From an uncultured Oscillospiraceae bacterium (GTDB lineage: Bacteria; Bacillota; Clostridia; Oscillospirales; Acutalibacteraceae), in contig CATXDC010000015.1 of the NCBI GenBank assembly GCA_958366985.1, positions 10,273-74,272 of the forward strand: a stretch of DNA of 64,000 nt, in the 5' to 3' direction. This document shows, piece after piece, positions 32,113 to 40,946 of the stretch (the stretch's first letter is position 1; each line of letters begins with the position of its first letter). The translations under genes and the position numbers were made by a program. The notes under the pieces are model-generated. The model did no database searches and was not told where the DNA came from. It saw only the letters and a list, made by a program, of their open reading frames with translations.

Positions 32113-33204
32113 TTATTCAGCTTTTTCCTCTACAATGTGTTCAATTGATACTTTATAATTATCCGCTGCATTTCCTATTGTAATAAGAGTTCCGCCGTAT
32201 TCCTCTGCATTGTTCCAGGGAGCCGGTGAAGGACCTGTTTTAAGACCGTAAGTCATTGTCATGCCATCGTATGTAATCGAAGCATCGTTCTCATGGTCAT
32301 GGCCAAAGAAGAAGTATTTTGTTGAGCCAAGTTCCTTGCAAAGGTCAAAGAAGCCTGAATCCACAGGAGCCGCTCCGGGAAGATAAGCACAACTGCCAAA
32401 TCCATATTCTTCAGGTACAACGTATCTTCCAGTTGCCTCATCCTTAACGGCAAGTTCCTCAATAGCGGTTCTTGTCTGAGGAAGTGCAAAATGAGTAAAT
32501 ACCATAGAAGGAACCGTCTTGCCCTCATGCTCGGCAATTCCTTTTACGTTCCACTCGTACCAAGCCATTTGCTCATATCCCATATAAATTTCTTTTTTAC
32601 CGATATCTTCACCGTAATTATAATATCTTCCGTTATCCATCATGAACAGTGACTGGATTACTTTTCCGTTCTCAGTAATATTTACGACATAGTTGCCTAC
32701 ACCATAAAGATTTGAAGGACCTTTCTCAAAAAGACAATATTCAGCTTCCTCATATCTATCACCCTGCCAGTTAAGAGTAGCTTTACCCTCAGCATCATGA
32801 TTTCCAAACACCGTTGCCCATGGTATCTTATGTTCCTCAAAACACTTTATTACCTGTCTTGTCAAGAAGTTTGTTGTAAGACCAGATACATTATCACCTG
32901 TAAGCACAATAAGATCGGGGGATGTCTTTTCAATAAGAGCATCTACTTCTTCCAATGCTTTCTTATTATCGGAAAGATTTGCCCAAAGCTGCAGATCTGT
33001 AAGCTGAAGAATCTTAAATTCTTCATCGGGATTTTTTTCAACGGTCTGAATTGAGTTTATATCAAACTCATCACTTGCTGCCCAAACCTGTACATGCTTT
33101 TTTCCAAAAAGCGGGAAACACAGAATAAAGGCGATTACCAAAACCAAAGCTAAAAATCCTGATATTACGCCAATAGCGATTTTCTTTTTCTTTGCTTTTG
33201 TCAT
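32113..33204 (-). CDS. Membrane-anchored calcineurin-like metallophosphoesterase (copy B)
   Basis: 363 residues. N-terminal Lys-rich cap and one membrane span, then the same fold as copy A: LQLTDLQLWANL, LTGDNVSG, VFGNHDAE, FTHFALP and FFGHDHEND. Shared segments such as YCLFEKGPSNLYGVGNYVVN show that A and B are paralogues. They lie convergent, separated by two terminators, so the duplication is not tandem in the usual sense. The start at 33204 follows AGGAGAACGGACA; a farther in-frame start lacks a site. Confidence 0.88.
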   Translation of the reverse strand: MTKAKKKKIAIGVISGFLALVLVIAFILCFPLFGKKHVQVWAASDEFDINSIQTVEKNPDEEFKILQLTDLQLWANLSDNKKALEEVDALIEKTSPDLIVLTGDNVSGLTTNFLTRQVIKCFEEHKIPWATVFGNHDAEGKATLNWQGDRYEEAEYCLFEKGPSNLYGVGNYVVNITENGKVIQSLFMMDNGRYYNYGEDIGKKEIYMGYEQMAWYEWNVKGIAEHEGKTVPSMVFTHFALPQTRTAIEELAVKDEATGRYVVPEEYGFGSCAYLPGAAPVDSGFFDLCKELGSTKYFFFGHDHENDASITYDGMTMTYGLKTGPSPAPWNNAEEYGGTLITIGNAADNYKVSIEHIVEEKAE

Positions 33205-33267
33205 TGTCCGTTCTCCTATCTCTTTCTTAGTAATTCGCACATAAACAGTGCTATGTTAAGTGCTTTT

Positions 33268-33297
33268 ACTATAACATATGCATAAACCATCAGTCAA
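33268..33297 (-). promoter_or_regulatory. Putative promoter of metallophosphoesterase B
   Basis: Minus-strand TTGACT (33292-33297) and TATAGT (33268-33273) with 18 bases between, about 65 bases before the start codon. Confidence 0.6.
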
Positions 33298-33427
33298 TTA
33301 TAAATCCAATCAAAAAAAGCTGGTTTTTAGAAATTCTGCCAAAATAGGAAAATAATTAGAAAAATCCATCGTATTATTACAGCAGAATAAAACGCAGCGG
33401 CTTTTTTGATTTTTATGGAATATTAAA

Positions 33428-33457
33428 TTGACAAACATAGTACATTTATGACATAAT
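33428..33457 (+). promoter_or_regulatory. Putative promoter of the M20 peptidase operon
   Basis: TTGACA (33428-33433) and CATAAT (33452-33457) with an 18-base spacer, 24 bases before the ATG at 33481. Confidence 0.65.
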
Positions 33458-33480
33458 TTAGCGTGAAAGGATGGGTAATT

Positions 33481-34947
33481 ATGATAATTTTGTACTCAAT
33501 TTTAATTCTGTTAGCTGTTTTTATCCTGATAGCCCTTATTCGGGCAATTTTTTTCAAAGCACCTCCGGTAAAAAAAGAGGAATTCCCCGAAGAAAAGGTA
33601 AACGAAAAGAGAGCTGCAGATAATCTCAGCGAAGCTATTAAAATCAAAACAGTTTCACACGAGGATGAAAGTCTTACTGACTGGAACGAATTTGAACGCT
33701 TCCATGCTTTTTTAAGAAAAGCTTATCCCAAAGTACACAGCACAATGGAAATCACCAAAATATCAAAAGCAAGCCTGCTCTTTAAATGGCAGGGTACTGA
33801 TGATTCACTTGATCCAATTGCATTTTTGGCTCATCAGGACGTTGTTCCCGTAAGCGAAGGAACTTATGACGACTGGACTCATCCTGCCTTTGAGGGCTAT
33901 AACGACGGTGAGTTCGTATGGGGCAGAGGCGCACTGGATATGAAAAATCATCTTATCTGTCTTATGGAAAGTGCCGAAACCCTTCTTGAAGAAGGATATC
34001 AGCCTGTAAGGACAATATATTTCTGCCTCGGTCACAACGAGGAAGTTGTTTCCGGCGGAAACAACGGAGCCAAGGAGCTGGCAAAAGAACTCGAAAGGCG
34101 TGGCGTTCACCTTGATAGTGTTATCGATGAAGGCGGAGCTATGCTTTCAGCAAAAGTAAAAGGACTCCTTGACGCAAATCTTGCCGGTGTAGGCGTTGCA
34201 GAAAAGGGATATGTAGATTTCAAAATCTCCGTTAAGGCTAAGGGTGGACATTCTTCACAGCCTCCGGAACATACTGCACTGGGTATTTTATCAAAAAAGG
34301 TTATTAACCTTGAAAAGCATCAGTTTAAAGGCAAGATACTTCCCTTCGTATATAATCTCTTCACAAGCATAGGAAAACGTACTGCATACATAGGCAGAGT
34401 AGTTTTTTGCAACCTCTGGCTTTTAAAGCCGCTGCTTCTTAAAATCATGACAAAATTCCCGCCTGCTGCATCCCTTGTGCGTACCACCACAGCAGTTACA
34501 ATGGCAAACGGCTCTCCCGCCGCCAATGTTCTTCCCCAAAAGGCAAGTGTTACTGTCAATTTCCGCATCATGCCCGGTGAAACAATTGAAGACGTAAAAA
34601 AGCATATTGAAAAATATATGGGCGGCGACGATGTTGAGATTGAATTTATAAAGGGAAAGGAACCCAGTCTTGTCTCCCCCACCGACACAAGAGCTTTTGA
34701 AACCATAAGCCGTCTTGCAGTTGCCATTGATGAAAAGAATATTGTTGCTCCTTATCTTGTCATGGGCGGAACAGACGCATATAACTATGAAAATGTATGT
34801 GAAAACATCTACCGTTTTGCTCCCTTTACAATTGATACTGCTTTACTTCTTACAACACATTCCACAAATGAAAGAATCCCCATTGCACAGCTCAAGCAGG
34901 GAATAACCTTCTTTAAACGATATATGAGAATTATGAGTGGAAAGTAG
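33481..34947 (+). CDS. M20-family metallopeptidase, carboxypeptidase S-like, membrane-anchored
   Basis: 488 residues. An N-terminal helix (about 1-20) is followed by the M20 core: FLAHQDVVPVS (first metal His/Asp), WGRGALDMKN, CLGHNEEVVSGG (catalytic Glu), VIDEGGAM and, near the end, VMGGTDAYNYENVCENIYRFAP plus THSTNE. The order and length match the carboxypeptidase S/PM20D1 branch, which cleaves or forms N-acyl amino acids and dipeptides. The ATG at 33481 has GAAAGGATGG in front. First gene of an operon with two membrane proteins (8 bases to the next), suggesting that uptake and cleavage of a peptide-like substrate are linked. Confidence 0.9.
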   Translation: MIILYSILILLAVFILIALIRAIFFKAPPVKKEEFPEEKVNEKRAADNLSEAIKIKTVSHEDESLTDWNEFERFHAFLRKAYPKVHSTMEITKISKASLLFKWQGTDDSLDPIAFLAHQDVVPVSEGTYDDWTHPAFEGYNDGEFVWGRGALDMKNHLICLMESAETLLEEGYQPVRTIYFCLGHNEEVVSGGNNGAKELAKELERRGVHLDSVIDEGGAMLSAKVKGLLDANLAGVGVAEKGYVDFKISVKAKGGHSSQPPEHTALGILSKKVINLEKHQFKGKILPFVYNLFTSIGKRTAYIGRVVFCNLWLLKPLLLKIMTKFPPAASLVRTTTAVTMANGSPAANVLPQKASVTVNFRIMPGETIEDVKKHIEKYMGGDDVEIEFIKGKEPSLVSPTDTRAFETISRLAVAIDEKNIVAPYLVMGGTDAYNYENVCENIYRFAPFTIDTALLLTTHSTNERIPIAQLKQGITFFKRYMRIMSGK

Positions 34948-34955
34948 GAGAAAGT

Positions 34956-35726
34956 ATGGATTTTAAAGAAAGTGGATTTATGTACATCCTTGGCGGAATT
35001 GTAGTTTTATTTGTCATTGCCCAGTCCCTCTTTTTCCTTATAAGAGCATGGAAACAGGGAAAAAAAATCGGACTTTCCGTTGAAGCAATGCGTTCCGCTG
35101 TTACTCAATCGGCACTTTTCAGCATCGCTCCGGCTATCTCAATAGTAGCAACTGTCCTCACCCTTTCCGGAGCTTTGGGAATTGTTCTCCCATGGATAAG
35201 ACTCACAGTTATAGGCGCTATCTCCTATGAGGTTCCCGCCGCAGAATCTGCGATTGAGGCTCTCGGCTATACCGGAGGACTTGCAACAGAAATAGATTCT
35301 CCTTTGGGATTTTCCGCTGCTGCATGGGTTATGACTCTCGGCTCTATAATGCCTTTGGTAATTATTCCATTTGCTCTTAAGAAGGTACAAAAGGGCATCG
35401 GAAAAGCGGTAAACAAAAACGCTGCATGGGCTGACGTTATGAGTGCAGCCGCATTTATCGGTCTTATCTGTGCATTTGTGGGCAGAGCAATTGTAGGTCA
35501 GGGAGACAAAGCTGTACTCGGCGACGGAGCAGGTATTCTTTCAATAACTGCCCTTGTTGTTTCAATGGTCGTAATGCTTTTGTTTATGCAGATACAGAAG
35601 AAAAAGGAAATCAAGTGGCTTCAGTCCCTTGCAATGCCGTTTTCCATGTTCATTGCCATGGGCGTTGTAATGCTTTTGGCTCAGGTACTTCCCACAGACA
35701 TAGCATGGCTCGAATGGAGGGGTTAA
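34956..35726 (+). CDS. DUF5058-like polytopic membrane protein
   Basis: 256 residues with about six membrane spans. The repeated helix-turn segments (SIAPAISIVATVLTLSGALG) and charged intracellular loop KKVQKGIGKAV resemble the DUF5058 family; I recognise the general pattern rather than a characterised protein. It is followed by a second membrane protein after one base, and the M20 peptidase precedes it. Probably one half of a two-component carrier; transport direction and substrate are unknown. Ribosome site AGGAGAAAGT. Confidence 0.7.
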   Translation: MDFKESGFMYILGGIVVLFVIAQSLFFLIRAWKQGKKIGLSVEAMRSAVTQSALFSIAPAISIVATVLTLSGALGIVLPWIRLTVIGAISYEVPAAESAIEALGYTGGLATEIDSPLGFSAAAWVMTLGSIMPLVIIPFALKKVQKGIGKAVNKNAAWADVMSAAAFIGLICAFVGRAIVGQGDKAVLGDGAGILSITALVVSMVVMLLFMQIQKKKEIKWLQSLAMPFSMFIAMGVVMLLAQVLPTDIAWLEWRG

Positions 35727-35727
35727 A

Positions 35728-36384
35728 ATGGATAAATATAACGACCGAACTCACTTTTACGGCAGATTCTGGGTCATCACCGCACTATTCATGTTTATTA
35801 TGATTCCCATGTCAATAAGCATATACTACAATGCTTTCCCCTCGGCAACGGTAGTTTTAAAGGGTCTTGCTCCCATAGCACTGCTATTTTACCCTACGGC
35901 TGTTATTGAGGTTATGACCTATACTCCTCTTTTAGGTTCAGGAGCCACATACATAAGCTTTATTACCGGTAATATTAACAACTTAAAGCTTCCCTGTGTC
36001 CTCTCCGCTCTTGATACGGCAAACGTAAGAGCTAACAGCGATGAGGGAGAAATCCTTTCAACAATTGCTGCCGCAACCTCTTCCATTGTAACAACTCTTG
36101 TTGTAGCGGCTGGAGTACTCCTTTTCAGCCCCGTTCTCCCCTATATCACTGACCCTGATTCTCCTTTTGCCCCAGCATTCAGTCAGGTGGTTCCTGCACT
36201 GTTCGGCGCTTTAGGTATGAGCTATTTTGCAAAGCACTATAAACTTACTGTTATTCCTCTTGCGGCAATATGCCTTATACTTATGTTCAAAGGAGATCTT
36301 TCGGTAGGTGTACTTATTCCCGTAGGAGTTGTAGTTTCTATGCTCTCAGCTCATCTAATGTATAAAAAAGGAATTGTAAAATAA
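35728..36384 (+). CDS. Polytopic membrane protein, partner of the DUF5058-like protein
   Basis: 218 residues, about five to six membrane spans. A glycine-rich segment PLLGSGATYISFITGNINNLKLP and the ANSDEGEILSTIAAATSSIVTT region look like nucleoside-transporter or Gate-type carrier folds. Its start is one base after the preceding stop, so both proteins should be made together. I do not recognise a named family. A terminator follows, closing the three-gene unit. Confidence 0.7.
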   Translation: MDKYNDRTHFYGRFWVITALFMFIMIPMSISIYYNAFPSATVVLKGLAPIALLFYPTAVIEVMTYTPLLGSGATYISFITGNINNLKLPCVLSALDTANVRANSDEGEILSTIAAATSSIVTTLVVAAGVLLFSPVLPYITDPDSPFAPAFSQVVPALFGALGMSYFAKHYKLTVIPLAAICLILMFKGDLSVGVLIPVGVVVSMLSAHLMYKKGIVK

Positions 36385-36415
36385 GTTACCTATAAATTTG
36401 AACCATCCCAAAATT

Positions 36416-36456
36416 AAACTCCTCTATGGTTATATACCTGCCATAGAGGAGTTTTT
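36416..36456 (+). terminator. Terminator of the M20/DUF5058 operon
   Basis: 14-bp perfect stem (36416-36429 with 36441-36454, core CTCCTCTATGG/CCATAGAGGAG) followed by TTTTT. Confidence 0.85.
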
Positions 36457-36487
36457 GTTGAAAGTCATTTTTAATGTTATACACTAC

Positions 36488-36519
36488 ATAAAAAGAGCTG
36501 TCCTTTAGGCCAGCTCTTT
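36488..36519 (-). terminator. Terminator of the PBP1A-pyr-ruvX run
   Basis: 9-bp stem (36492-36500 with 36511-36519, AAAGAGCTG/CAGCTCTTT) with a T run on the minus strand, 46 bases past the ruvX stop. Confidence 0.7.
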
Positions 36520-36565
36520 AAAATTACTGCAAATCTTTTAGACGACGTTATAAATTTGCCCATAT

Positions 36566-36991
36566 TTAATTTTCTGAACGGTTCTTTCTGTAACTCATGT
36601 AGCTTTCAAGAATCATTACCGCAGATACTGCATCAACGATATTCTTTCTCTTTTTGCCACGGACATTGACCGTACTCAAAGCGTTATGAGCCGCAACGGT
36701 TGTGAGCCTTTCATCCCAGAGCGCTGTTTCAATTCCGCTTTTTTCGGCAATCAGCTTTGAAAAGCCCTCGCACTTTTCAGCTCTCGCTCCTAAAGTGCCA
36801 TCCATATTTTTTGGATAACCCACTACTATGAGCTTAGCTCCACGCTTTTTAGCTTCAGAAACTACCTCATCCGCAGCCTTTTCCTCATCGGTTTCAAATA
36901 TGACACCCGCAGGAGAGGCAAGCATTTCAAGAGCATCGCAAACGGCAAGTCCCGTTCTCGAATCCCCGTAATCAACAGATAATATTACCAT
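36566..36991 (-). CDS. ruvX: Putative Holliday junction resolvase / pre-16S rRNA nuclease RuvX (YqgF)
   Basis: 141 residues, normal size. RNase H fold motifs: ILSVDYGDSRTGLAV at the N-terminus, VVGYPKNMDGTLG in the centre, ETALWDERLTTVAA and the final acidic VDAVSAVMILESYM. The family processes 16S rRNA 5' ends in E. coli and was earlier thought to cut Holliday junctions. Last gene of the pyr run, 10 bases after pyrD. Confidence 0.93.
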   Translation of the reverse strand: MVILSVDYGDSRTGLAVCDALEMLASPAGVIFETDEEKAADEVVSEAKKRGAKLIVVGYPKNMDGTLGARAEKCEGFSKLIAEKSGIETALWDERLTTVAAHNALSTVNVRGKKRKNIVDAVSAVMILESYMSYRKNRSEN

Positions 36992-37001
36992 ATCCGCTGC
37001 C

Positions 37002-37913
37002 TCACCAGGGCTGAACCTTTCCGACTATTTCGGAAACGCTTTCAATGCCGTTTTTATCGAGATATTCATTGAGTCCGTCGATTATCTTAACAGGCGCATA
37101 AGCGTCGGAGAACATTGCCGTTCCAACCTGAATGGCGCTTGCTCCTGCCAACATCATTTCGACTGCATCCTGCCACTTTGCAATTCCGCCCATGCCGATT
37201 ACGGGAATCTTTACACGGTTCGCAACCTGCCAGACCATTCTCACTGCAACGGGGAAAACAGCAGGGCCTGACATTCCGCCCACATTATTGTGGAGAATGG
37301 GACGGCGTGAATTTATATCAATTCTCATACCGGTAAGGGTATTTATAAGTGAAACTGCATCCGCTCCGGCAGCTTCAGCCGCCGCTGCGATTTCCGCAAT
37401 ATCGGTGACATTGGGTGTAAGCTTTACTATAAGAGGCTGTTTGCAGACCTTTTTAACCATAGATGTTATGGATTCAACACTGGCGCAGGATGTGCCGAAA
37501 GAAGCTCCGCCCTCTTTGACGTTGGGACAGGAGATATTGAGCTCTACCATATCAACAGAAGTGTCTGCAAGTCTTTCAACTGCCTTGCAGTATTCATCGG
37601 GAGTACTTCCCGCAATGTTTGCAATAACTACTGTTCCCTGCTCACTGAGCCACGGAAGCTCATCTTTAACAAAGCTTTCGACGCCGGGATTCTGAAGTCC
37701 CACGCTGTTTAAAATTCCGCTGGGAGTTTCGGCAATTCTCACAGGTGGATTTCCGAAACGAGGATTTAAAGTTGTACCCTTGCAGGAAATTCCGCCGAGC
37801 TTTGAAATGGGATAAAACTCATTGTATTCTCTTCCGAAACCGTATGTTCCGGAAGCTGTGATGACGGGGTTTTTGAGCTCAACGCCCGCTATATTAACTC
37901 TTAAATCAGCCAT
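37002..37913 (-). CDS. pyrD: Dihydroorotate dehydrogenase B, catalytic subunit PyrD
   Basis: 303 residues, FMN TIM barrel. ITASGTYGFGREY, GISCKGTTLNPRFGNPP, the active-site loop with Cys in ELNISCPNVKEGG, and GMGGIAKWQDAVEMMLAGASAIQVGT identify class 1B. It oxidises dihydroorotate to orotate and passes electrons to PyrK and then NAD. It overlaps pyrK by 8 bases, as usual for this pair. Confidence 0.97.
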   Translation of the reverse strand: MADLRVNIAGVELKNPVITASGTYGFGREYNEFYPISKLGGISCKGTTLNPRFGNPPVRIAETPSGILNSVGLQNPGVESFVKDELPWLSEQGTVVIANIAGSTPDEYCKAVERLADTSVDMVELNISCPNVKEGGASFGTSCASVESITSMVKKVCKQPLIVKLTPNVTDIAEIAAAAEAAGADAVSLINTLTGMRIDINSRRPILHNNVGGMSGPAVFPVAVRMVWQVANRVKIPVIGMGGIAKWQDAVEMMLAGASAIQVGTAMFSDAYAPVKIIDGLNEYLDKNGIESVSEIVGKVQPW

Positions 37914-38679
37914 TCCACACTACCTCCCTCGAATCAAAAACAGGTCCGTTTTTGCATACATGACGGTAGTGTTCGCCGTCCTTTTCCTTTGTCTTGCAGG
38001 CACATACAAGGCAGGCTCCGATTCCGCAGCCCATTCTCTCTTCAAGAGATACAAAGCAGGGAATACCCTTTGCCTCAGCCATTGCCGCAACGTTTTTAAG
38101 CATTGGTCCTGGTCCGCAGGCGAATACTGCATCACAGGGCTTTTCGAGGCGCTCTTTTAAGATATCCGTTACAAAGCCGTGATGACCGTAGCTTCCGTCA
38201 TCAGTGGTGACAAACACGTTTTCACAAACCGTCTTGAAATCGTCCTCTAAAATAAGAGCGGATTTACTGCGAAATCCTAAAATTGCATCAGCTTTTTTGC
38301 CGTAAACTTTGCTTGTCTCCAAAAGTGGAGGAACACCGATTCCGCCGCCTACAAAGACAACGTTTTCATATTTTTCATCAGTGGGGAAGCCGTTGCCAAG
38401 AGGGCCGAGGACATTTATAATATCCCCTTCCTTTCTCTCGGAAAGCCATAATGTTCCCTCGCCTCTCACTTCAAAGACAATGCGAAGTGTACCCTTATTT
38501 TTATCTATTCCGCAAAGGGATATGGGACGGCGCAGAGTTTTGCCGTCACAGAGAATATTTACAAACTGTCCCGCCTTTGCCCTTTCGGCAATTTCCGGGG
38601 CTTCAATTGTAAAATCAAAAGCTGTACTGTTAAGCTTATTGATAGTTAAAATTTTGAAATCATCCTGGATATATTTCAT
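37906..38679 (-). CDS. pyrK: Dihydroorotate dehydrogenase B electron transfer subunit PyrK
   Basis: 257 residues. FAD motif KTLRRPISLCGI, NAD-binding FVGGGIGVPPLLETSK, then the C-terminal [2Fe-2S] ligands in MGCGIGACLVCAC and a last Cys in HVCKNGPVF. It is the NAD-linked partner of PyrD. It sits 17 bases after pyrF. Confidence 0.97.
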   Translation of the reverse strand: MKYIQDDFKILTINKLNSTAFDFTIEAPEIAERAKAGQFVNILCDGKTLRRPISLCGIDKNKGTLRIVFEVRGEGTLWLSERKEGDIINVLGPLGNGFPTDEKYENVVFVGGGIGVPPLLETSKVYGKKADAILGFRSKSALILEDDFKTVCENVFVTTDDGSYGHHGFVTDILKERLEKPCDAVFACGPGPMLKNVAAMAEAKGIPCFVSLEERMGCGIGACLVCACKTKEKDGEHYRHVCKNGPVFDSREVVWNG

Positions 38680-38696
38680 CTTTACCTCCGGGAAAT

Positions 38697-39632
38697 TTAT
38701 TTTTTAAGAGCGGGAATAAAAGAGGTTATATCGTCCCTCATTCTGATTGCCTCACGGCGTGAAGCAGCTGCATAATCCTTTTCGTCGCAGTTTTCTTCCT
38801 TTTTGTATGCGCACATAATTGAACGTGAAGCGTTTACTATTGCGCCGATTCCGTTTTCATCAAATGCACCTGCAAGGTTTGCAGCGGAACCGCCCTGTGC
38901 ACCGTATCCGGGAACAAGGAAGAATGTATGGGGAAGAGCTTTTCTAAGCTCTGTAAGCTGGTCGGGATATGTTGCGCCTACAACTGCGCCGACACCTGAA
39001 TAGCCTGTTTCTCCCATAAGCTCCTCTCCCCAGCTTTCACAGAGAGCGCCCATTTCCCTGTAAAGAGTGGGGCTGTCGCCGATAGGCTTATCCTGAAGCT
39101 CTCCAGAGGAAGGATTTGATGTTTTAACAAGAACGAAGATTCCCTTATCCTTTTCACGGCAGATATTGAGAAGAGGCTTAATGCCGTCGCTGCCAAGGTA
39201 TCCGTTTACGGTAAGGGCATCGGCTCCGAAAGGCTCAAAGGTCTTATCGTTAACCTTGACTTCACCAAGATGAGCTGCCGCATAGGCTTCCATAGTTGTG
39301 CCGATATCGTTTCTCTTACCGTCAGTTATAACGTACATTCCCTTTTCTTTTGCATAGGCGATTGTATCATAAAGTGCTTTAACGCCCTGCCAGCCGTACA
39401 TTTCATAATATGCACACTGGGGCTTTACTGCGGGAACTATATCGCAGAGTTCATCAATAAGTCCTTTGTTGAAAAGGAGAAGAGCATGTGCCGCTCCTTC
39501 AAGAGTTTCGCCGTACTTTGTGAAGGCTTCCTCTTTGATGTAAAACGGAATATAGTCAAGCTTCGGGTCGAGACCCGCAACGGTAGGGTTACCGGTTTCT
39601 TTAATTTTGGCAATAAGTCTGTCAAGTGACAT
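38697..39632 (-). CDS. pyrF: Orotidine 5'-phosphate decarboxylase PyrF (type 2)
   Basis: 311 residues, the longer type 2 form. VAGLDPKLDYIP begins the substrate site, and the catalytic Asp-Lys-Asp tetrad lies in VITDGKRNDIG, followed by DALTVNGYLG and VPGYGAQGG. It makes UMP from OMP. Ribosome site GAGGAGGAAGAAA. 15 bases after pyrC. Confidence 0.96.
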   Translation of the reverse strand: MSLDRLIAKIKETGNPTVAGLDPKLDYIPFYIKEEAFTKYGETLEGAAHALLLFNKGLIDELCDIVPAVKPQCAYYEMYGWQGVKALYDTIAYAKEKGMYVITDGKRNDIGTTMEAYAAAHLGEVKVNDKTFEPFGADALTVNGYLGSDGIKPLLNICREKDKGIFVLVKTSNPSSGELQDKPIGDSPTLYREMGALCESWGEELMGETGYSGVGAVVGATYPDQLTELRKALPHTFFLVPGYGAQGGSAANLAGAFDENGIGAIVNASRSIMCAYKKEENCDEKDYAAASRREAIRMRDDITSFIPALKK

Positions 39633-39647
39633 TTTTCTTCCTCCTCG

Positions 39648-40922
39648 TTATTTATCCTCGTAAACCACTTTGCCTCGGCAGACGGTATACTTTACCTTGC
39701 CGCAGAGCTCAGTGTTTTTAAACGGTGTGTTTTTAGATTTTCCGTGAAGCTTTTCGGGATCAACTGTCCATTTTTCCTCATCGCTGAAAATGGCTATATC
39801 AGCCGGCTTTCCCTCGGCCAAAACTCCTGCTCTGATCTTAAGAATACGTGCGGGATTTGCGCTCATAAGCTCAATGAGTCTCGGCAAGGTAATATAACCC
39901 GGCTTTACAAGATAGGTTATTCCCGCTGCCAGAGAGGTTTCAAGTCCGATTGAACCGTTGGGAGCAGATACAAAATCTGCCTTTTCCTCAGGAGTATGAG
40001 GTGCGTGGTCAGTGGCGATTGCATCAATTGTACCGTCGCATATTCCCTCAATTACAGCGTTTACATCAGCCTGTGTTCTCAGAGGCGGATTCATTCTGTA
40101 ATCGGCATCCATATTCATGACGATTTCATCAGTAAGTGTAAAGTAATGGGGACAGGTTTCACAGGTTACCTTTGCTCCCATTTTCTTTGCGCTTCTTATA
40201 AGCTCCACAGATTTTTCGGTGCTTACATGGCAGATATGAACAGCGGTATCAGAAGAAAATGCAAGAGCTATCTCTCTCGCTGTTCCGGCATCCTCAGCAG
40301 CTCCGGGTATTCCCTTTACGTCAAGGAGTATGCTGGAAGCACCCTCATTGATTTTTCCTCCTGCTGCAAGGCTCATATCCTCACAGTGGGCAAGTACTGG
40401 AACTCTGAGTCCGTAGGCGTTTATAAGTGCGTCATACATAAGCTTTCCTGTGGCAACAGGTACGCCGTCATCTGAAAAAGCGGCGGCTCCTGCCTCTTTA
40501 AGAGCCTGCATATCCGTAAGCTCTTTGCCTGAAAGTCCCTTAGTGATCGCCGCTACGGGCAAAACTCTCGCATCTGCCTTTTCGGCTTTTTCGAGAATAT
40601 ATTTTACTGTTTCGCAAGAGTCAACACTGGGCGATGTATTGGGCATTGCCGCAACTGTTGTAACTCCTCCGGCAGCCGCAGCACGGCAGCCGGTTATTAT
40701 ATCTTCCTTATGAGTTTGACCGGGGTCACGCAGGTGAACATGCATATCTACAAGTCCGGCACTTGCGTAAAGACCTTTGCCGTCAATTACTCTTTCGGCT
40801 TCTTCCTCTATACAGGCGTCAATACGCTTTATTATTCCGCCGTCAATGAGAATATCCTTTAAGGACTCGTCAGCCTTACCGTTCTCTATTATTCGGACAT
40901 TTTTAATAAGCAGTTCAGCCAT
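39648..40922 (-). CDS. pyrC: Dihydroorotase PyrC
   Basis: 424 residues, class I type. The metal-binding DMHVHLRDPGQTHKED, AMPNTSPSVDS, CPHYFTLTDE, and ATDHAPHTPEEK blocks are all complete. It interconverts carbamoyl-aspartate and dihydroorotate. It follows the PBP1A gene by 24 bases; no PyrR-binding leader or attenuator is visible in that gap, so control may come from farther upstream. Confidence 0.96.
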   Translation of the reverse strand: MAELLIKNVRIIENGKADESLKDILIDGGIIKRIDACIEEEAERVIDGKGLYASAGLVDMHVHLRDPGQTHKEDIITGCRAAAAGGVTTVAAMPNTSPSVDSCETVKYILEKAEKADARVLPVAAITKGLSGKELTDMQALKEAGAAAFSDDGVPVATGKLMYDALINAYGLRVPVLAHCEDMSLAAGGKINEGASSILLDVKGIPGAAEDAGTAREIALAFSSDTAVHICHVSTEKSVELIRSAKKMGAKVTCETCPHYFTLTDEIVMNMDADYRMNPPLRTQADVNAVIEGICDGTIDAIATDHAPHTPEEKADFVSAPNGSIGLETSLAAGITYLVKPGYITLPRLIELMSANPARILKIRAGVLAEGKPADIAIFSDEEKWTVDPEKLHGKSKNTPFKNTELCGKVKYTVCRGKVVYEDK

Positions 40923-40946
40923 AACGTTACCTCCGATATATTTTTA

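Noticed and set aside
40923..40946. PyrR attenuator before pyrC
   Set aside because: The gap to the PBP1A gene is only 24 bases and holds no antiterminator or PyrR-binding loop.
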